Assembly: GCF_041146795.1 (NCBI RefSeq)
Contig: NC_135175.1
Coordinates: 23,599,075 to 23,663,074 of the forward strand
Direction: 5' to 3'
DNA from: Maylandia zebra
Taxonomy: Eukaryota > Chordata > Actinopteri > Cichliformes > Cichlidae
DNA: 64,000 nt
The translations under genes and the position numbers were made by a program. The notes beneath the pieces are model-generated. The model was not told the DNA's origin and did not search any database. It saw only the letters and a program-made list of their open reading frames with translations. Numbering within the stretch: position 1 is the first letter of the stretch; the number at the start of each line of letters is the position of its first letter. Below, in pieces: positions 42,781 through 54,311 of this stretch.

Positions 42781-45700
42781 GTACGTGCTTCAGCTCTGAC
42801 TTTACCGTGTGTGAGCCAAAACTGAGAAGCGTTTATTTTTAGTAGAAAAAGTCGTGTTCGCTATGAATGTTGTCAAACGTTATCTCAAAGAGTGAATGTT
42901 ATCCCGCTGACTTACATGGGTCTGGTTCGATATCATACAAGTTATATAAAATGGTGTCTTTCAATTAAAATGTCATCAAATGAACCTTAAGAAACGTGTT
43001 TGTTTAGAAAATAACAAAGGAAGACACATGGAGACCTGCAGACCTGAGGAGACACATCAGGGTAAGTTGCAGAATTTTCTGATTCAAGCTCGATTTGTAG
43101 CAATTAAATGCAACGGTAGATGATTTAATCGTATTTTTATTGGTTGTATTTATTTATTCTAGGAGGAAGAACGCGGTGGTGACGATGCCAGGAGGCGCGA
43201 TGGCTATGATAGAAGGTACCGTGGTGGGGAATCCGCTGAGAGACGCCATAGGGACCAAGAAAAGGAGTCTAGACGCGAAAAGGAGAGGCTCAGGGAAAGA
43301 GAGAGCACAGGGAGAGAGAGAAGAGATGAAGGGAGAAGAGACAGAAGGAAAGAGGGCTCACAAGATAGGAGAGCTGAGAGAGGAAATGAAAGGGAGAAGA
43401 CAAGGGAAAGGGAGAGATTTGTAGATGTAAGGAAGTATGGTGATGACTACAGAGAAAATAAGGAGACGAGAAGAGACTTAGAGGAAAAACAGGACAGGGA
43501 GAGGGATAAGGAAAGACACAGAGATAAGGAGAAAGAGAGGATAAGGGACAGAGATAGACACAGGGAGGAAGACCGTAGTAAAAGAAGGGATGACGTAAAT
43601 AAGGAAAGAAAAAGAGAGGAGCAGGACAGAGAGCTTAGGAATGATGGGGAGAGAAGAAGACACAAGGAAAGCAGGGAAGGAAGAGGAGCGCAGATAGAAC
43701 AGCACCACAGGGAGGAGAAAGATCAGCATCGGGAGAGACACCAAAATGAATATGAAGATACAAGGAATGCCAAGGAAGAGAGACAAAGAGACATGAAGCA
43801 TTTGGAACAGAAAGAGGACAGAGGTAAACATACAGGAGTGTGCCTATTTAGAGTAGCATGTCCATGAGATGTTTAATGTTTGAATGTCTTTGATTTCAGA
43901 GTATAAAGAAGAACATAGAAAACGTAAAGAGGAGAGAGAACGGAGGCACAGAGAGAGAGGACATCATGTAAGCTTCCACAGTAATATTAATGTTCACGTA
44001 TTTGAATTTTTAAGGAATGGCTTTGATTACATACATTCTTACTGGGATTTTCCTGCTATTTAGGAGGAGAAACAGAAGCACGATAGTGAATACAGAGAGC
44101 ATCGAGGGGAAGAGATCAGACATCATCGTGCTGACAGAGAGTTGGCTGAGAGGGACAAACCCAAAGACAGAAGGTACAAAGAGGGAGAAGACCCAGAAAA
44201 CAAACACAGGGAGAGAAGGCACAAACATGAAGCTGACGTGGAAAGGAAACACAAAGAGAGAAAGCACAGGGAGGAAGACGATCACAGAGACAAGAGATCA
44301 TCATCTGGCAAGAGTCATGAGAGGAATGTGGTTAGTTTGCGTGTAAATTTCCCTCATAGCTCTCACAACGCTGATCCAATACTATGGATTATCTGATTGT
44401 AAACCCTTTCCTTGCATTATATCCTTTCACAATATAGGAAGTTGACTTGGTTTCTGAGCAGTGGATACCTGCTGTGAAACATGAAGCAGACACAGAGGAG
44501 CCTGTAAGATGCTCAGTTTGGTTATAGCCTTCAAAGGCAACAAATGCACTCTTGCATGTCTTTAAACTTCTTTTTTTTTTAGCATGGGGGTGTGTTTCTA
44601 CTTATTCCATTTATTTCATAAGTCACTGAGCCTAAGGAATATTGTGTCTTGGCACCCTTTGTGGAGGGCCTTTCTGTGCTTGCATGAGAACAAACCAGGT
44701 TTAAGCTCAGTCTGCAGCTGGTTTGTCTGTAATGCTCACAGTGAGCATTAGAGAGAAGCAGACACAGGGACCTGTTTCCCACTATGTTGCATCATTTCTC
44801 CTAATAAGCATAAAATATACTAAGCAGAATTTCCCATTTGTAGCTATGTAACACAGACACATAGATATCACTCTATTTTTTCTTCATACATGTGTTTTCA
44901 TTTCTGTTGTTAAATTGTTGACCCGTATTGTATGCCCACACACAGGGTAGCTATTTGGACTCCTGAAACACTTTCTGTGATGCTGGTTTTATATCCAGTA
45001 CTGACCTTTTGCCAGACAACATGATCAGTTGTGAAATGTGTCACTATCCCTCTTATCACATGTTTCCCGCTCCCAGCCTTTTTCAAACATGTTGCTGACA
45101 TCAAATTCAAAATGAATCTGCATTTTTTTTGATTGGGCTTAACTTTGAATGTTTTCTAACCGAACTACCTTTAATTACATTAACAATTTGGAAATTATTA
45201 GTATTGCATTCAAGTGTTTGGGGAATTGGAGTTAAAGCAACACGAGTCTGTGCACAAATAATCAAAGTTTCTTAAACGATTTTCCCACTTTATGCTTTCT
45301 GATCACTTCAGCAAGTTGACAATGATGAAGATTTGGCTGATCAGGATTATGAAGATGATTTTGAGGTAATTACAGAGGCTGCTCTTACAAAATATGCCAG
45401 TTTTGATTTTAATTTCAGTGTTGTTTACACATTTCTTTTTGTGTTACTTTGGCATGCTCTAATCGATTTACATTGTAAGAAAATGGTGAGTGGTCGCTTC
45501 ACGTTTCTTCTTTTAGGATCTAGTTTTTGTTCATCGTGGTTATTTTTCTTGTTTCAAATAAAAACGCGTTGCATGTGCTCAGTGATGAATGGGAATGCTC
45601 TATTTAAAGGACTATGAAGAGGATTTTGAGGAACTGAATGAGAGCACTAATGAAGATGAGGACGAGAAGGAGCCATTGCATCCACAGTCGGGTGAAGCAA

Positions 45701-48700
45701 AGGAGGAGCTTTCAGCACAGCGGAGAAAGGAGATTGAAGCTATTCGGAGAGCCATGGATGAAGAGAATGAGAGAATTGGAACAACAAAGTCCAGACAAAG
45801 TACAAGCAAAGAAGAGGAGGAGAGGCCTAAATGGTCCAGAGGTATATTCTTACCAACAATAAATGTTTTAAGCGTGCTTCTTTCTTTGTGTATAACTGAA
45901 AGGCACACTCCTGTTAAATCCAGGGTGTTTTGTGCAGGATTATCCTGGATTTAAAGCATCATTACTGCCCTGTTTACAGACACTGAAAAGATCCAGAGCA
46001 GAGCCTCCCAACACGGAAAGTTTATCGACTTTGTAGCTGCAAAGCAACGCGAAGTCAGCAAGAAAGTTGCCAGTAAGCAAAAGTACGTTTATTTGCAGAA
46101 AACATATTATATTAAATGGACACTTGTGGTCACTTAAGTAATACTTTTCACATAAGCATAAAGCAACCTCAGGCAACCTGACAGTGTGTTTATTATTTAA
46201 TTAAACCTTGAATGTATATTTGTTGCTGACAACAGGAAGAGAAGTACAGAGCTGCTTCGTTTAATCGATCTGGATTTTTCCATGACTTTCTCCCTTTTGG
46301 ATCTGCCGCCGGTCAATGAGTATGACATGTACATCAGAAACTTTGGAAATGCAAACACTAAACAGGTTAGCGATTATTTCTGTTGTCTACTTCTTAATCC
46401 AAATTATAAAGAGATACTGCATATGTATTTATAACACGTGAGATCGTCTTCTCTTCTAGGCTTACGTTCAGTGTAATGAGGATAACACAGATCGAGACAT
46501 CCAGACAGAGGAAATAGAGATGTCTGAGAAGTGGACGCAGCATCCTCCGGAGCGCAGTGGAGCATGTGGGGGTAATAAAACAATAAGCTTCTGATAAGTT
46601 AAGTGTGTAGGCTATATGGTGAGTTTATTAATAGAATTTCCCTGCACTGACAGATCCAAACCTCTCTAAGGAAGCACGAGACAAACAAAGAAGTGAAATG
46701 AACTATGATTCACAGCGTCTGGCATCATTTCTTCGCTCAGCCTCACAGGTCTTTAAACTATTTCTTAGAAGTGTATGCATGAAGAACTTTTTGTCTTGTT
46801 GTTAGTTCTCACTGCTGTCATTCCAAATCAAGGTCATGGTTGTCCTGCTGGAAGAGGATCAAGCTGAGAGAAAATCCCTGGAGAAACTGAGCACTCAGTC
46901 AGACACGTTGTCTTTCAGCGATGGAAGTTTACAGCTCATCACTGAGTTGCCTTTTCTTTATGGTACAAAGTCCAACCAGAGAAACTCATTTTGTTTGTTT
47001 TTTTGACTTGTATCTTGCTCTATTCTCATTGCTAGTTTGTTAGTTGTTACTTGTCCTCTGTGGCAGCAGTAGCAGCCTCTCAAAAACTCAGACAGTTCTT
47101 CCTATTAGATGTTCATGTTTTGTCTTGTCAATTGCAGATCGCCAGATTAGCATGCTGCACTTTTCTCAGGTCCAAAAGCATACCATGCTGTCAGTTCACA
47201 TGCCCACGACTAAACCCAACGCCAAGCATCTTGACAGCTGTACCATCATCTGCATCTGGAACATCTGGGAGCCATCCAGGCCTCAGAAGATCCTTGTTTA
47301 TGAGTCTGAGGTGACATTTACAACTTCTAGTATTCAGTTTTATACAATTTCTAGAGTTTGGTATCAGCCGATTATTAGCCAATTGCAAAGTGGATATTTA
47401 AAAAGTAATATCAGACATGAGAGAAACACCATTCAGCCATGTAAGGAGTTTTGATATTGTTTGTACACTAAAGGGCACTCTTCAACTTCCCTGTTGGCTG
47501 CACATTTGTCACAAACAATAACCACCAGTCAGGCAGAGCACGAATGAGTAGCAAAATAAATACACATGACAAATATCAGTGAAACTTACGGAAGCTTGTT
47601 TCTGCCAATGAATAAAAAATTTTTGCCAGCCGAAAGAAAAAATTTGGGGGTTTTCATCTCAAGATTTCCCCTTATTAACTCAAACCTCTGAAAAAAATAA
47701 TGTACAATTGAGAAAATAACCTGAAATTTTAAATGAAAAAAAAATTCAGTGGCAGAAAAACAATGGTTCATGTTTTATGTCTCTGAAAGAAAGGAAAAAA
47801 TATCATATTATATATGGGAATATCAGATTTGGAATCAACAAATCGGTATCAGTCTTAAAAATCCTGTGTCAGTCAGGCTCTATTTATTTACTCTCCAGAG
47901 CATTATTGTTTATCATGAATAAAAATTAAGCTGTGTTAAACTGTAGCTTTTTTCTGCATCACTTAATCAGAGGAGCCTAATCAGTCTTGAAATTCAGTGA
48001 GAAGCATCAGTGCTTTGTTTGCCCTCCAGAAATCAGCAATCAAATCAGGCTTGTCTTACATGTTGGTCACATCAGAAGGGTAATTGCTTGTTGTAATTGT
48101 TCCTCCTTCTTGGGTGACCCACATACGGACAGCAGTCCCGTTACCTTCGTCCCACTACGTTCAAAAGTTAACACTGCATGACCTTTACTTTTCTAATAGA
48201 TGTGAGGAAACCTAACCTATAACTCTCTTTTGTCTGCACGTTGTCCCACAAAAACATCTGTCTCACATTAACTTCAAATTTGGTTAAACTTCCTCAGCAT
48301 GTACAATCTTGTTGTAAATGATCAAAGACAAACCCCATAGTTGTTTAACATGATACTTTTTCATTAGAAAAATCTGTAAAGCCTCCATCAAACATTATTT
48401 GCAATATTATGAAAAGACCGTAAGGATGGAAAATAAACATTTGATTTGTCCTTACGTGTCTAAATGGCGATATTTACTTCAGCTCTAATGAGGAATGTGA
48501 ATCTGTCCTTCTAAGTGCAGCTGATGTTATTTGTGGACTTGGCATATCGCTTCTTAGTGAAACCAAAGCCACTGAACCTCTAACATCTACACTAATCCCC
48601 TGTCGTTTTCTTTGTTCCAGATCCAGTGTTGCTGTTTCAGCCCTGGAAAGGTCACGCTGGTGTTTGCAGGCACATCAGTCGGCTCTGTGGTGCTGTGGGA

Positions 48701-51700
48701 CCTTAGGGAGCATTCTAGTAACCACTATAGCTTAAAGATGGGGGAGGAAGAGTGGACATTCAGGCAGCCTACCTTCTCCACTGGTATGTCAGCAGGGAAT
48801 TAAATTCCAGCTGTGCCAAATAGGGCTGCCACAAGCATTATTTTGATAGTCGACTAATCAGATCATGTATCCATTAGATGTACAACGTACAGCTTATTGC
48901 ACCAGCAGCATCTGCTCTTATATAACTATCATTAGCTTACAGCTTTTAGTGTTTAAGGTAGGTGCTAACTAAAAATAAAGACAAAATGATAGTTTATTAA
49001 ATTTAAATGAAATTTGCAGATTGTTTCGGTGAAGTTTAATAAACTCCTTGCTATCTAAAATATAACAGGACACCGGAGTATTTTCTCCAGCATCTCACAC
49101 TTCTGATAATCAGCTGTCTGCTTGATGTTTATTCAGCTGTGTAAAAACTATAACTTTAATCTCAGCCAAACCGATTTACTCAGGAACAAATAAATACTGA
49201 AAAAAGACAAACAATAACATTTTTAAGTTATCTAAGTGACTTATATATGTTTAACCTGAGTAGTGAAAGACGGCGGTGGGTTTGAAAACGATTTGCTGGG
49301 AGTCCGGTGTTCTCACGGGCTCCAGTGAGCCTTGCCCCCGGCTAGCTATCGAGCTAGTGGGTAACAGAGGTCTCAGAAAACGTCAGAGCACTTTTGAAAA
49401 TATGTGGTGTCTTGATAAACTGAGCAGATATTTGAGGTTTACACGGCTACATTCTCGCTTGAAAATATGTTAAACGTTTATTTTGTGACCCAGAAAGAAT
49501 AATAAGAGTAATATTAAAACTAACTAGCTGCCGCCATTGTTGACAACTGAGCTGGGACAGAGCTACTTCTTCTTCGGGGTTTAATCCTACTACTTATTCC
49601 TGTGTCTTTTGGGATCTTACAAAGCTTCAAACAACGCGTCGACTATTAAATTAGTCGTCGACGAATTTGATAGTCGACGTAATCGTGGCAGCCCTAGTGC
49701 CAAATATATAAAAAAAGCATTTTTATTTCTTTCCTCTTACACCTAACATTTGTTTCCAGACTGTTATTCATCTTTTTATTTTAAGAATATAAATCCCTTT
49801 GAACTTACACAGTGACACAAATTTCACTCTTTGCACCCGACCTAAGGAAAAATGAATGTCAGCGCTCCCCTGCCCTCTCTCACATAAACTTGAGAGGCTG
49901 ATTGTTTTTTGCTTTGGTTTTTGAACTCGAGTTTTGCAGCTATCTTCTTATTTGTCACCTTTTCAACACAGATGCAGTGTTGGCCGCCTCAGGCCATTTG
50001 TCATCTGTGACCTCTGTAGAAGTTGTCCCCTCTGCACTAGCAGGGGAGCTGAGGGCAGACGTTCCACTGTTGGCATCCGAGGAAGGTATGAAATGATTAA
50101 CCAGAGGTGTGAATGTTGCTATATGTTTTCTGCCATTCATGTTTCTTCATATTTTGCCAGGAAAATGGGAAATAGTTGCAGCGATTAGCACAATTCTAAT
50201 GAGCTTAAAAGTCAATATTCATATGAATATTCACTCAGAGACAAGGCATACCCCAGCCATGTATCCATGTTTCTCTTCCTTAAGAATGGCTTCTTGATAG
50301 CAGCTTTGCTTAGACCATTTCTAATGAAGCTACAGCAATCACCTTATTGATCACTTTGTTGGTGGAAAAATACTATTTTATACCTGTCAAACTGTGTTAT
50401 CTTTAGAATTTTTCATAGATTCGGCTAGAGAAATGGGGACACTATGTGTTTTTCTGACAGGCAGCTACTAACAAAGTAACTAATTAACAATTAAAAATGG
50501 TTCTTTGCTAAGTTGTCTGTTATGTGTAGACACAAGGCCAGTTGATCCATTGAGTTCGGAGCCTTTTTATGCTTCTGTGATTCATAGGTCAGTGCTAAGT
50601 GGCTAAGCAAGCAAAAGAAAAATCCTCTGAAAAGGGTCAGTACTGGGACAAGTACTGGACTGAAAATGAGTGAGAAAGCAGCCATTAACCAAAGAAAAGC
50701 TGTCCTTCAGAAAAACCTGGAGCTTATTGCACTTTAAAAACATTACAACAAAGTGTGGCTCCTTGGAAGCAAGACATACAGAAATGGAGAGTGTCCTGAG
50801 ACTTTTGCACAGTACTGTTTATTTAATTAAATGATGTTCTTTTCCAATTGTAGAGTCATCAGGACTGTCATTCCAGCTGGCTTCTTTGGATGAAAGTGGA
50901 GTTTTAAATTTTTGGGTAGGTTGAGCAACTAAGTAGATTGTACATATTTTACATGTATGTTTTTTTTTTCTTTACAAGGAGCAGGAGTTGGGAGTGGATT
51001 TTATTAGAGAGGTCATGGAGAGAGATACATGAATTGGAAAGTTTGGAAAGCCCACTGAGGATTACTGATGTTATTTTAGATTCATTGTGACTTGCATTCC
51101 TCCAGGATATAAAATATGTCCATAAGTATTCATTGTTCCAACGATTCTACATCTGTTTTATACTCTTAAAAGAGTCACTGCAGGGCAGATGGGTGGTACA
51201 ATGACCAAAAGAAAACGTGCTAAACTAAGTGTAATTAATGAGATTTTTGTGGGGAAAATAGTTTTTGTTGTTTCTATTGTTTCTTATCTTCAGTTCACTA
51301 AAATTCCTATCATTTTAACTCAGTGGTAGGGGGATCGGTTTCTGAAGTTTGGGGACAGCTGCACCGTAAAAATGTGAATTGCCTGTCATGATTTCTCCCA
51401 TGTGTCCTGTAGGTGGTGGTAGAGCTCCCAAAAGGCAACGAGGCAGGCTCTCCAACAGATCTGGGTAACGCAGTCACAGTATTTCTTTGAGTGGGCTCAC
51501 CTTTCTCACACATGTGGCATTGCTTTCAGCCCCGCTTCTTTCTTTTTTCCCCCTCTCCCCTCTTGCAGGCCTCCGGCCTGGCGGCAAAGTGAAGTTGCTT
51601 CACAGCTCGTCCGTCCTCGCTGCTGAGAGGTGAGATTGATAAATGGCTCATGACGATCATCTGTCACTGGCAGCCGCAGGGCTTAAAATACACCGCAGAG

Positions 51701-54021
51701 TCTTGGCCCAGTGGAACACAGCTGTTATGTTGTTGCCACTCAATCCTGTTTGTTACATGCTGCATGCTCTTGATTTTGTCACCTCAACATTTGATGGAAA
51801 CATACCTGCGCTCTTATACATGTGTTACGCAGAGAGGTGTGGTGAGGAAAACCTCAGACATCACTCTGTCTTAACTGAAGTATTTACTTTATTGTCTCTT
51901 TCCAATCTCTTGCACATGCAGACAGCAACTTCCCCATATGGCCCACCAATGTGATGCAGTGTTGTCTTCCAGTTTGTTCCGTTGTTGTTTGTTTGGGAGT
52001 AATCTAACTTCTGACCTGTTGTTTTATTTTTCCTCCCTCTATGCCTCTTTTCAAAGTCTCAGGGGGTCACCGCGAGATGTAGTTAAAACAGGGCCGCTGC
52101 ACACGCTGCTTTTAAAATTCCTTCCAACAGACTCCAATCATTTCTTTATTGGCACCAACATGGTGAGCTTAATTCATGTAATTTCAAATGAATCCTCTCA
52201 AATATTAAAAAAAAAATTATACTCCTGTAATTTAGTGAAAGTGTACTAATGTGACTTGTGTGTAGGGGCTGGTCCACCATGGAACGAGTCACGGTTTGAA
52301 AGCACCCCCCAAATTTTACAGGTTTCAGGAGGTTGAAGTGCAGCCTGTCGATGTCACCTCAATCCACTTTTCTCCCTTCAGACCACACTTGTTCTTGGTG
52401 AGAGTCATGCTTATTTACATCACATCTATTTTGGGAAATATGCAGACCGCTTAGATTAGCTTAGATAAAATGAGTAGGGACAAGAAATGTACCTGCAGCT
52501 CTTAAGCTCAAAAATGAACACATCCTGTTATTGTAGTGTCTTTACGTTACAATATAAAGCACCTTGAAGCTACTCTGGTTGTGATTTAGTGCTATATATA
52601 CTAGGGCTGTTCGATATAACGATATATATGGGATGACGATATAAAAACGTCTATCGTTTCATTTTACACTATCGTTTGTTTCGTGGTGTCGCAAAATAAA
52701 CTGTTTACGGCAATATTTTTTTCATCGTTTTGATGGTCACTGTAGTGGCGATATTAATTTCTTAAAGTTCTCTCTTTCTCTTATATTTTATATAACCACA
52801 CTACAGACGGACAGGCGCCTGTTTTTATGCGTTGTGGTTAGCAACAACGACGGTAACAGCATCGCGTGTCTGCTTGTTTATGTTCCACATAAACCTTTCA
52901 CAATAAAGCTCAAGATCCTGTTGAGACTTTTCAAAATAAACTGAATCACGTGAAAGAGCAGATTATTTACGGATGAGAAGTAAAAAAGAGCCGCCAGGTG
53001 CTAAAAAAATAAACCTTAGACTCAAACGTTAGAACAGGCTTTTCCCCGCCGCACGCCGTGTAATAAATACTCACGAAGAAAACGGCGGCCGTTACAACTT
53101 ATGCCTAAAAACGTATAGTTTCATCATGCATCGGTTAAAACACTCGACTCCAGCTACATGACGCAGCAGGAAACACTTCCCGCAAGTCGAGCTGCCTGAG
53201 ATTCACAGAATTTACAGAAAATGTTACATTTTTGTGATTTATATCGTTATTGGACGATAGAATTCTTATATCGGGATATGAGATTTTGGTCATATTGCAC
53301 AGCCCTAATATATACATAAAACTGACTAGAACTGTAAATTCAGTTTGTATAAAGAAAAAAAGGTGGGTGAGTAACTGAATATGTTGAGTGACTAGTTTTT
53401 ATAGAGAAAAGAAAAGTTTGGAGTTTCAAAGGAATGGCATGCAAAGACTCAAGAAACAAAACCATGGAGATTTATACCACTGTAGCCTCGAAAGGGTATA
53501 TTTCAAATATTCGCTGTCCTTGTTTCAGGTGGGTTGTGGCAATGGCAGCATCAGGCTGCATGCAGTCAGCCATGAGCAGCCTGTGGCACAGTGGAAGAAC
53601 AGTACAGCTGGCGAACCGGTGGTCTCCCTGCAGTGGGCCCAGACCAGAGCGACGGTCTTCTGCGTACTCGATGCTGCATGTAACCTCCACATATGGGACC
53701 TGTTGAAAGATGACACACAGCCTGTGGTCACTGAGAGAATGAGTGCTGACAGGTAATGTCACACACACGCAAGTGATAATTAAGCAAATTAGTTTATATT
53801 TGTCTTATATGGTTTTTGTTTTTTTCTTCATTTTTTCCATTGTCAGGGTGACAGACATGGCTTTGTTTGGACAATCTGGAAAACAAAACACATATTCAGG
53901 AGTAGCACTGGCACATGAGTCAGGGAAAATCGAAATGCAGTATTTCAAAAGAAGTTTAACTGTGTCCAGCACTGCAGAAGAGGAGAAGCTGTTGGAGAGA
54001 ATGACGACTGAAGCCTTTTGA
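42766..54021 (+). CDS. dync2i1: dync2i1 (WDR60), dynein-2 intermediate chain 1
   Basis: DYNC2I1 is an intermediate chain of cytoplasmic dynein-2, the motor for retrograde intraflagellar transport in cilia. All 23 coding exons are present: 42766-42780, 43008-43061, 43163-43823, 43900-43967, 44064-44330, 44438-44503, 45312-45365, 45610-45841, 45980-46082, 46236-46365, 46460-46571, 46654-46748, 46833-46962, 47138-47310, 48621-48783, 49972-50085, 50854-50915, 51413-51464, 51569-51629, 52057-52162, 52266-52397, 53529-53752, 53847-54021. The sum is 3249 nt, 1082 residues, close to human WDR60 (1066), with phases consistent throughout. The N-terminal third is Arg/Glu/Asp/Lys-rich and disordered; the middle holds conserved [20 protein letters not shown]; the C-terminal half carries the WD40 propeller. 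Introns hold two hAT-like elements. Confidence 0.96.
43008..43061 (+). CDS. dync2i1: dync2i1 exon 2
   Basis: [18 protein letters not shown], matching the conserved human N-terminal motif TKDDTWKADDLRKHL. Acceptor TTTAG, donor GTAAGT. Confidence 0.93.
43163..43823 (+). CDS. dync2i1: dync2i1 exon 3 (charged N-terminal region)
   Basis: 220 codons, almost entirely Arg/Glu/Asp/Lys/His repeats with no stop, between acceptor TTCTAG and donor GTAAAC. It corresponds to the charged, disordered N-terminal region of WDR60. The antisense Ser/Leu-rich frames over this exon are shadows. Confidence 0.9.
43900..43967 (+). CDS. dync2i1: dync2i1 exon 4
   Basis: [20 protein letters not shown] then GHH; 68 nt, phase 1 to 0. 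Continues the charged region. Confidence 0.88.
44064..44330 (+). CDS. dync2i1: dync2i1 exon 5
   Basis: 89 codons of charged sequence including [20 protein letters not shown]. Donor is GTTAGT, acceptor TTTAG. Confidence 0.88.
44438..44503 (+). CDS. dync2i1: dync2i1 exon 6
   Basis: [20 protein letters not shown] then EP; 22 codons, donor GTAAGA. Confidence 0.85.
44504..45311. other. dync2i1 intron 6
   Basis: 0.8 kb intron; nothing else recognised. Confidence 0.7.
45312..45365 (+). CDS. dync2i1: dync2i1 exon 7
   Basis: [18 protein letters not shown], the first copy of the acidic DYEDDFE motif conserved in WDR60. Donor GTAATT. Confidence 0.9.
45610..45841 (+). CDS. dync2i1: dync2i1 exon 8
   Basis: Opens [20 protein letters not shown], a second copy of the acidic motif, and includes [17 protein letters not shown], which matches human EIQEIQRAINAENERIG. 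Confidence 0.93.
45980..46082 (+). CDS. dync2i1: dync2i1 exon 9
   Basis: [20 protein letters not shown] to ASKQ; phase 1 in and 2 out. Donor AA|GTACGT. Confidence 0.92.
46236..46365 (+). CDS. dync2i1: dync2i1 exon 10
   Basis: Encodes the family's most conserved block: [20 protein letters not shown], then [12 protein letters not shown] to NTKQ. Confidence 0.96.
46460..46571 (+). CDS. dync2i1: dync2i1 exon 11
   Basis: [20 protein letters not shown] followed by a variable tail; very close to human [20 protein letters not shown]. Confidence 0.95.
46654..46748 (+). CDS. dync2i1: dync2i1 exon 12
   Basis: [20 protein letters not shown] to [10 protein letters not shown]; 95 nt, restoring phase 0. 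Confidence 0.9.
46833..46962 (+). CDS. dync2i1: dync2i1 exon 13
   Basis: [20 protein letters not shown] to LPFLY, matching human VMAVLLEED and the following FSD segment. Confidence 0.93.
47138..47310 (+). CDS. dync2i1: dync2i1 exon 14 (start of WD40 region)
   Basis: [20 protein letters not shown] to [19 protein letters not shown]; the CIWNIW segment is the end of the first propeller blade. Confidence 0.94.
47311..48620. other. dync2i1 intron 14
   Basis: 1.3 kb AT-rich intron; nothing else recognised. Confidence 0.65.
48621..48783 (+). CDS. dync2i1: dync2i1 exon 15 (WD40)
   Basis: [20 protein letters not shown] then [18 protein letters not shown]; a clear WD blade ending in WDLRE. Donor GTATGT. 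Confidence 0.95.
48821..49696 (-). mobile_element. Non-autonomous hAT-like element, copy 2
   Basis: Lies in dync2i1 intron 15. Ends TAGGGCTGCCACAAGCATTA and ...TCGTGGCAGCCCTA, with perfect 8-bp duplications GTGCCAAA (48813-48820 and 49697-49704). It is homologous, in reverse orientation, to 35413-36687 but lacks the nested element of that copy. No transposase. Confidence 0.9.
49972..50085 (+). CDS. dync2i1: dync2i1 exon 16
   Basis: [20 protein letters not shown] to LLASEE; 114 nt, phase 1 at both ends. Confidence 0.92.
50086..50853. other. dync2i1 intron 16
   Basis: 0.77 kb intron; nothing else recognised. Confidence 0.65.
50854..50915 (+). CDS. dync2i1: dync2i1 exon 17 (WD40)
   Basis: [20 protein letters not shown] then W, matching human [18 protein letters not shown]. 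Confidence 0.95.
51413..51464 (+). CDS. dync2i1: dync2i1 exon 18
   Basis: [17 protein letters not shown]; 52 nt, donor GTAACG. Confidence 0.94.
51569..51629 (+). CDS. dync2i1: dync2i1 exon 19
   Basis: [20 protein letters not shown] followed by a split Ser codon (AG|T); matches human GLMPGGRVKLVHS. Confidence 0.94.
52057..52162 (+). CDS. dync2i1: dync2i1 exon 20 (WD40)
   Basis: [20 protein letters not shown] then [15 protein letters not shown]; the latter matches human FLPSDPNHFIIGTDM. Confidence 0.94.
52266..52397 (+). CDS. dync2i1: dync2i1 exon 21 (WD40)
   Basis: [20 protein letters not shown] to [15 protein letters not shown]; 44 codons, phase 0 at both ends. Confidence 0.94.
52525..52601 (+). 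repeat. Non-LTR retrotransposon 3' tail fragment
   Basis: TGTCTTTACGTTACAATATA then AAGCACCTTGAAGC and TTGTGATTTAGTGCTATATA resemble a 3' tail common in fish genomes, also seen at 56128-56355. The hAT-like element at 52602 sits in its end. Confidence 0.55.
52602..53307 (+). mobile_element. Non-autonomous hAT-like element, different family
   Basis: Lies in dync2i1 intron 21. Ends TAGGGCTGTTCGATATAACG and ...CATATTGCACAGCCCTA, flanked by perfect 8-bp duplications ATATATAC (52594-52601 and 53308-53315). 706 bp, rich in ATATCG motifs near both ends, no transposase. Confidence 0.88.
53529..53752 (+). CDS. dync2i1: dync2i1 exon 22 (WD40)
   Basis: [20 protein letters not shown] to [20 protein letters not shown]; two blade ends, GSIRLH and LHIWDLL. 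Confidence 0.95.
53847..54021 (+). CDS. dync2i1: dync2i1 exon 23 and stop
   Basis: [20 protein letters not shown] to [11 protein letters not shown] and on to MTTEAF, stop TGA at 54019-54021; aligns with the human C-terminus. Confidence 0.94.
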
Positions 54022-54305
54022 AATGTGCTGTTCGTGAGAGCAAATACATCATTTCATAACCCTGTTTTCTGTTGCAGTTACTTTCTATAATAGAAGTCCT
54101 ATTTTTTTGTTTTGTTTTATTTGAGCCAATGTCACCACGCACTGAAACAAAATTAACATAGTTGTGAGAAGGATGTAATTAAATACCAAGGATCTTCCAC
54201 ATTCATTACCATAAATATAGTATATAAAACATATGCACATTTGCTGGTGTAAATATTTGTACTTTTTGTTTACATGGAATATTTCTATGATGTTTCGTTT
54301 TATAT

Positions 54306-54311
54306 AATAAA
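54306..54311 (+). terminator. dync2i1: dync2i1 polyadenylation signal
   Basis: AATAAA about 285 bp after the stop codon, followed by T-rich and GT-rich sequence. The actual cleavage site is not known. Confidence 0.55.

Larger units (their letters stand above)
50916..52056. other. dync2i1 introns 17-19
   Basis: Introns 50916-51412, 51465-51568 and 51630-52056 around exons 18 and 19; nothing else recognised. Confidence 0.65.

Noticed and set aside
43447..44304. Ser/Leu/Phe-rich minus-strand open frames resembling membrane proteins
   Set aside because: They are antisense shadows of the Arg/Glu-rich exons 3-5 of dync2i1.
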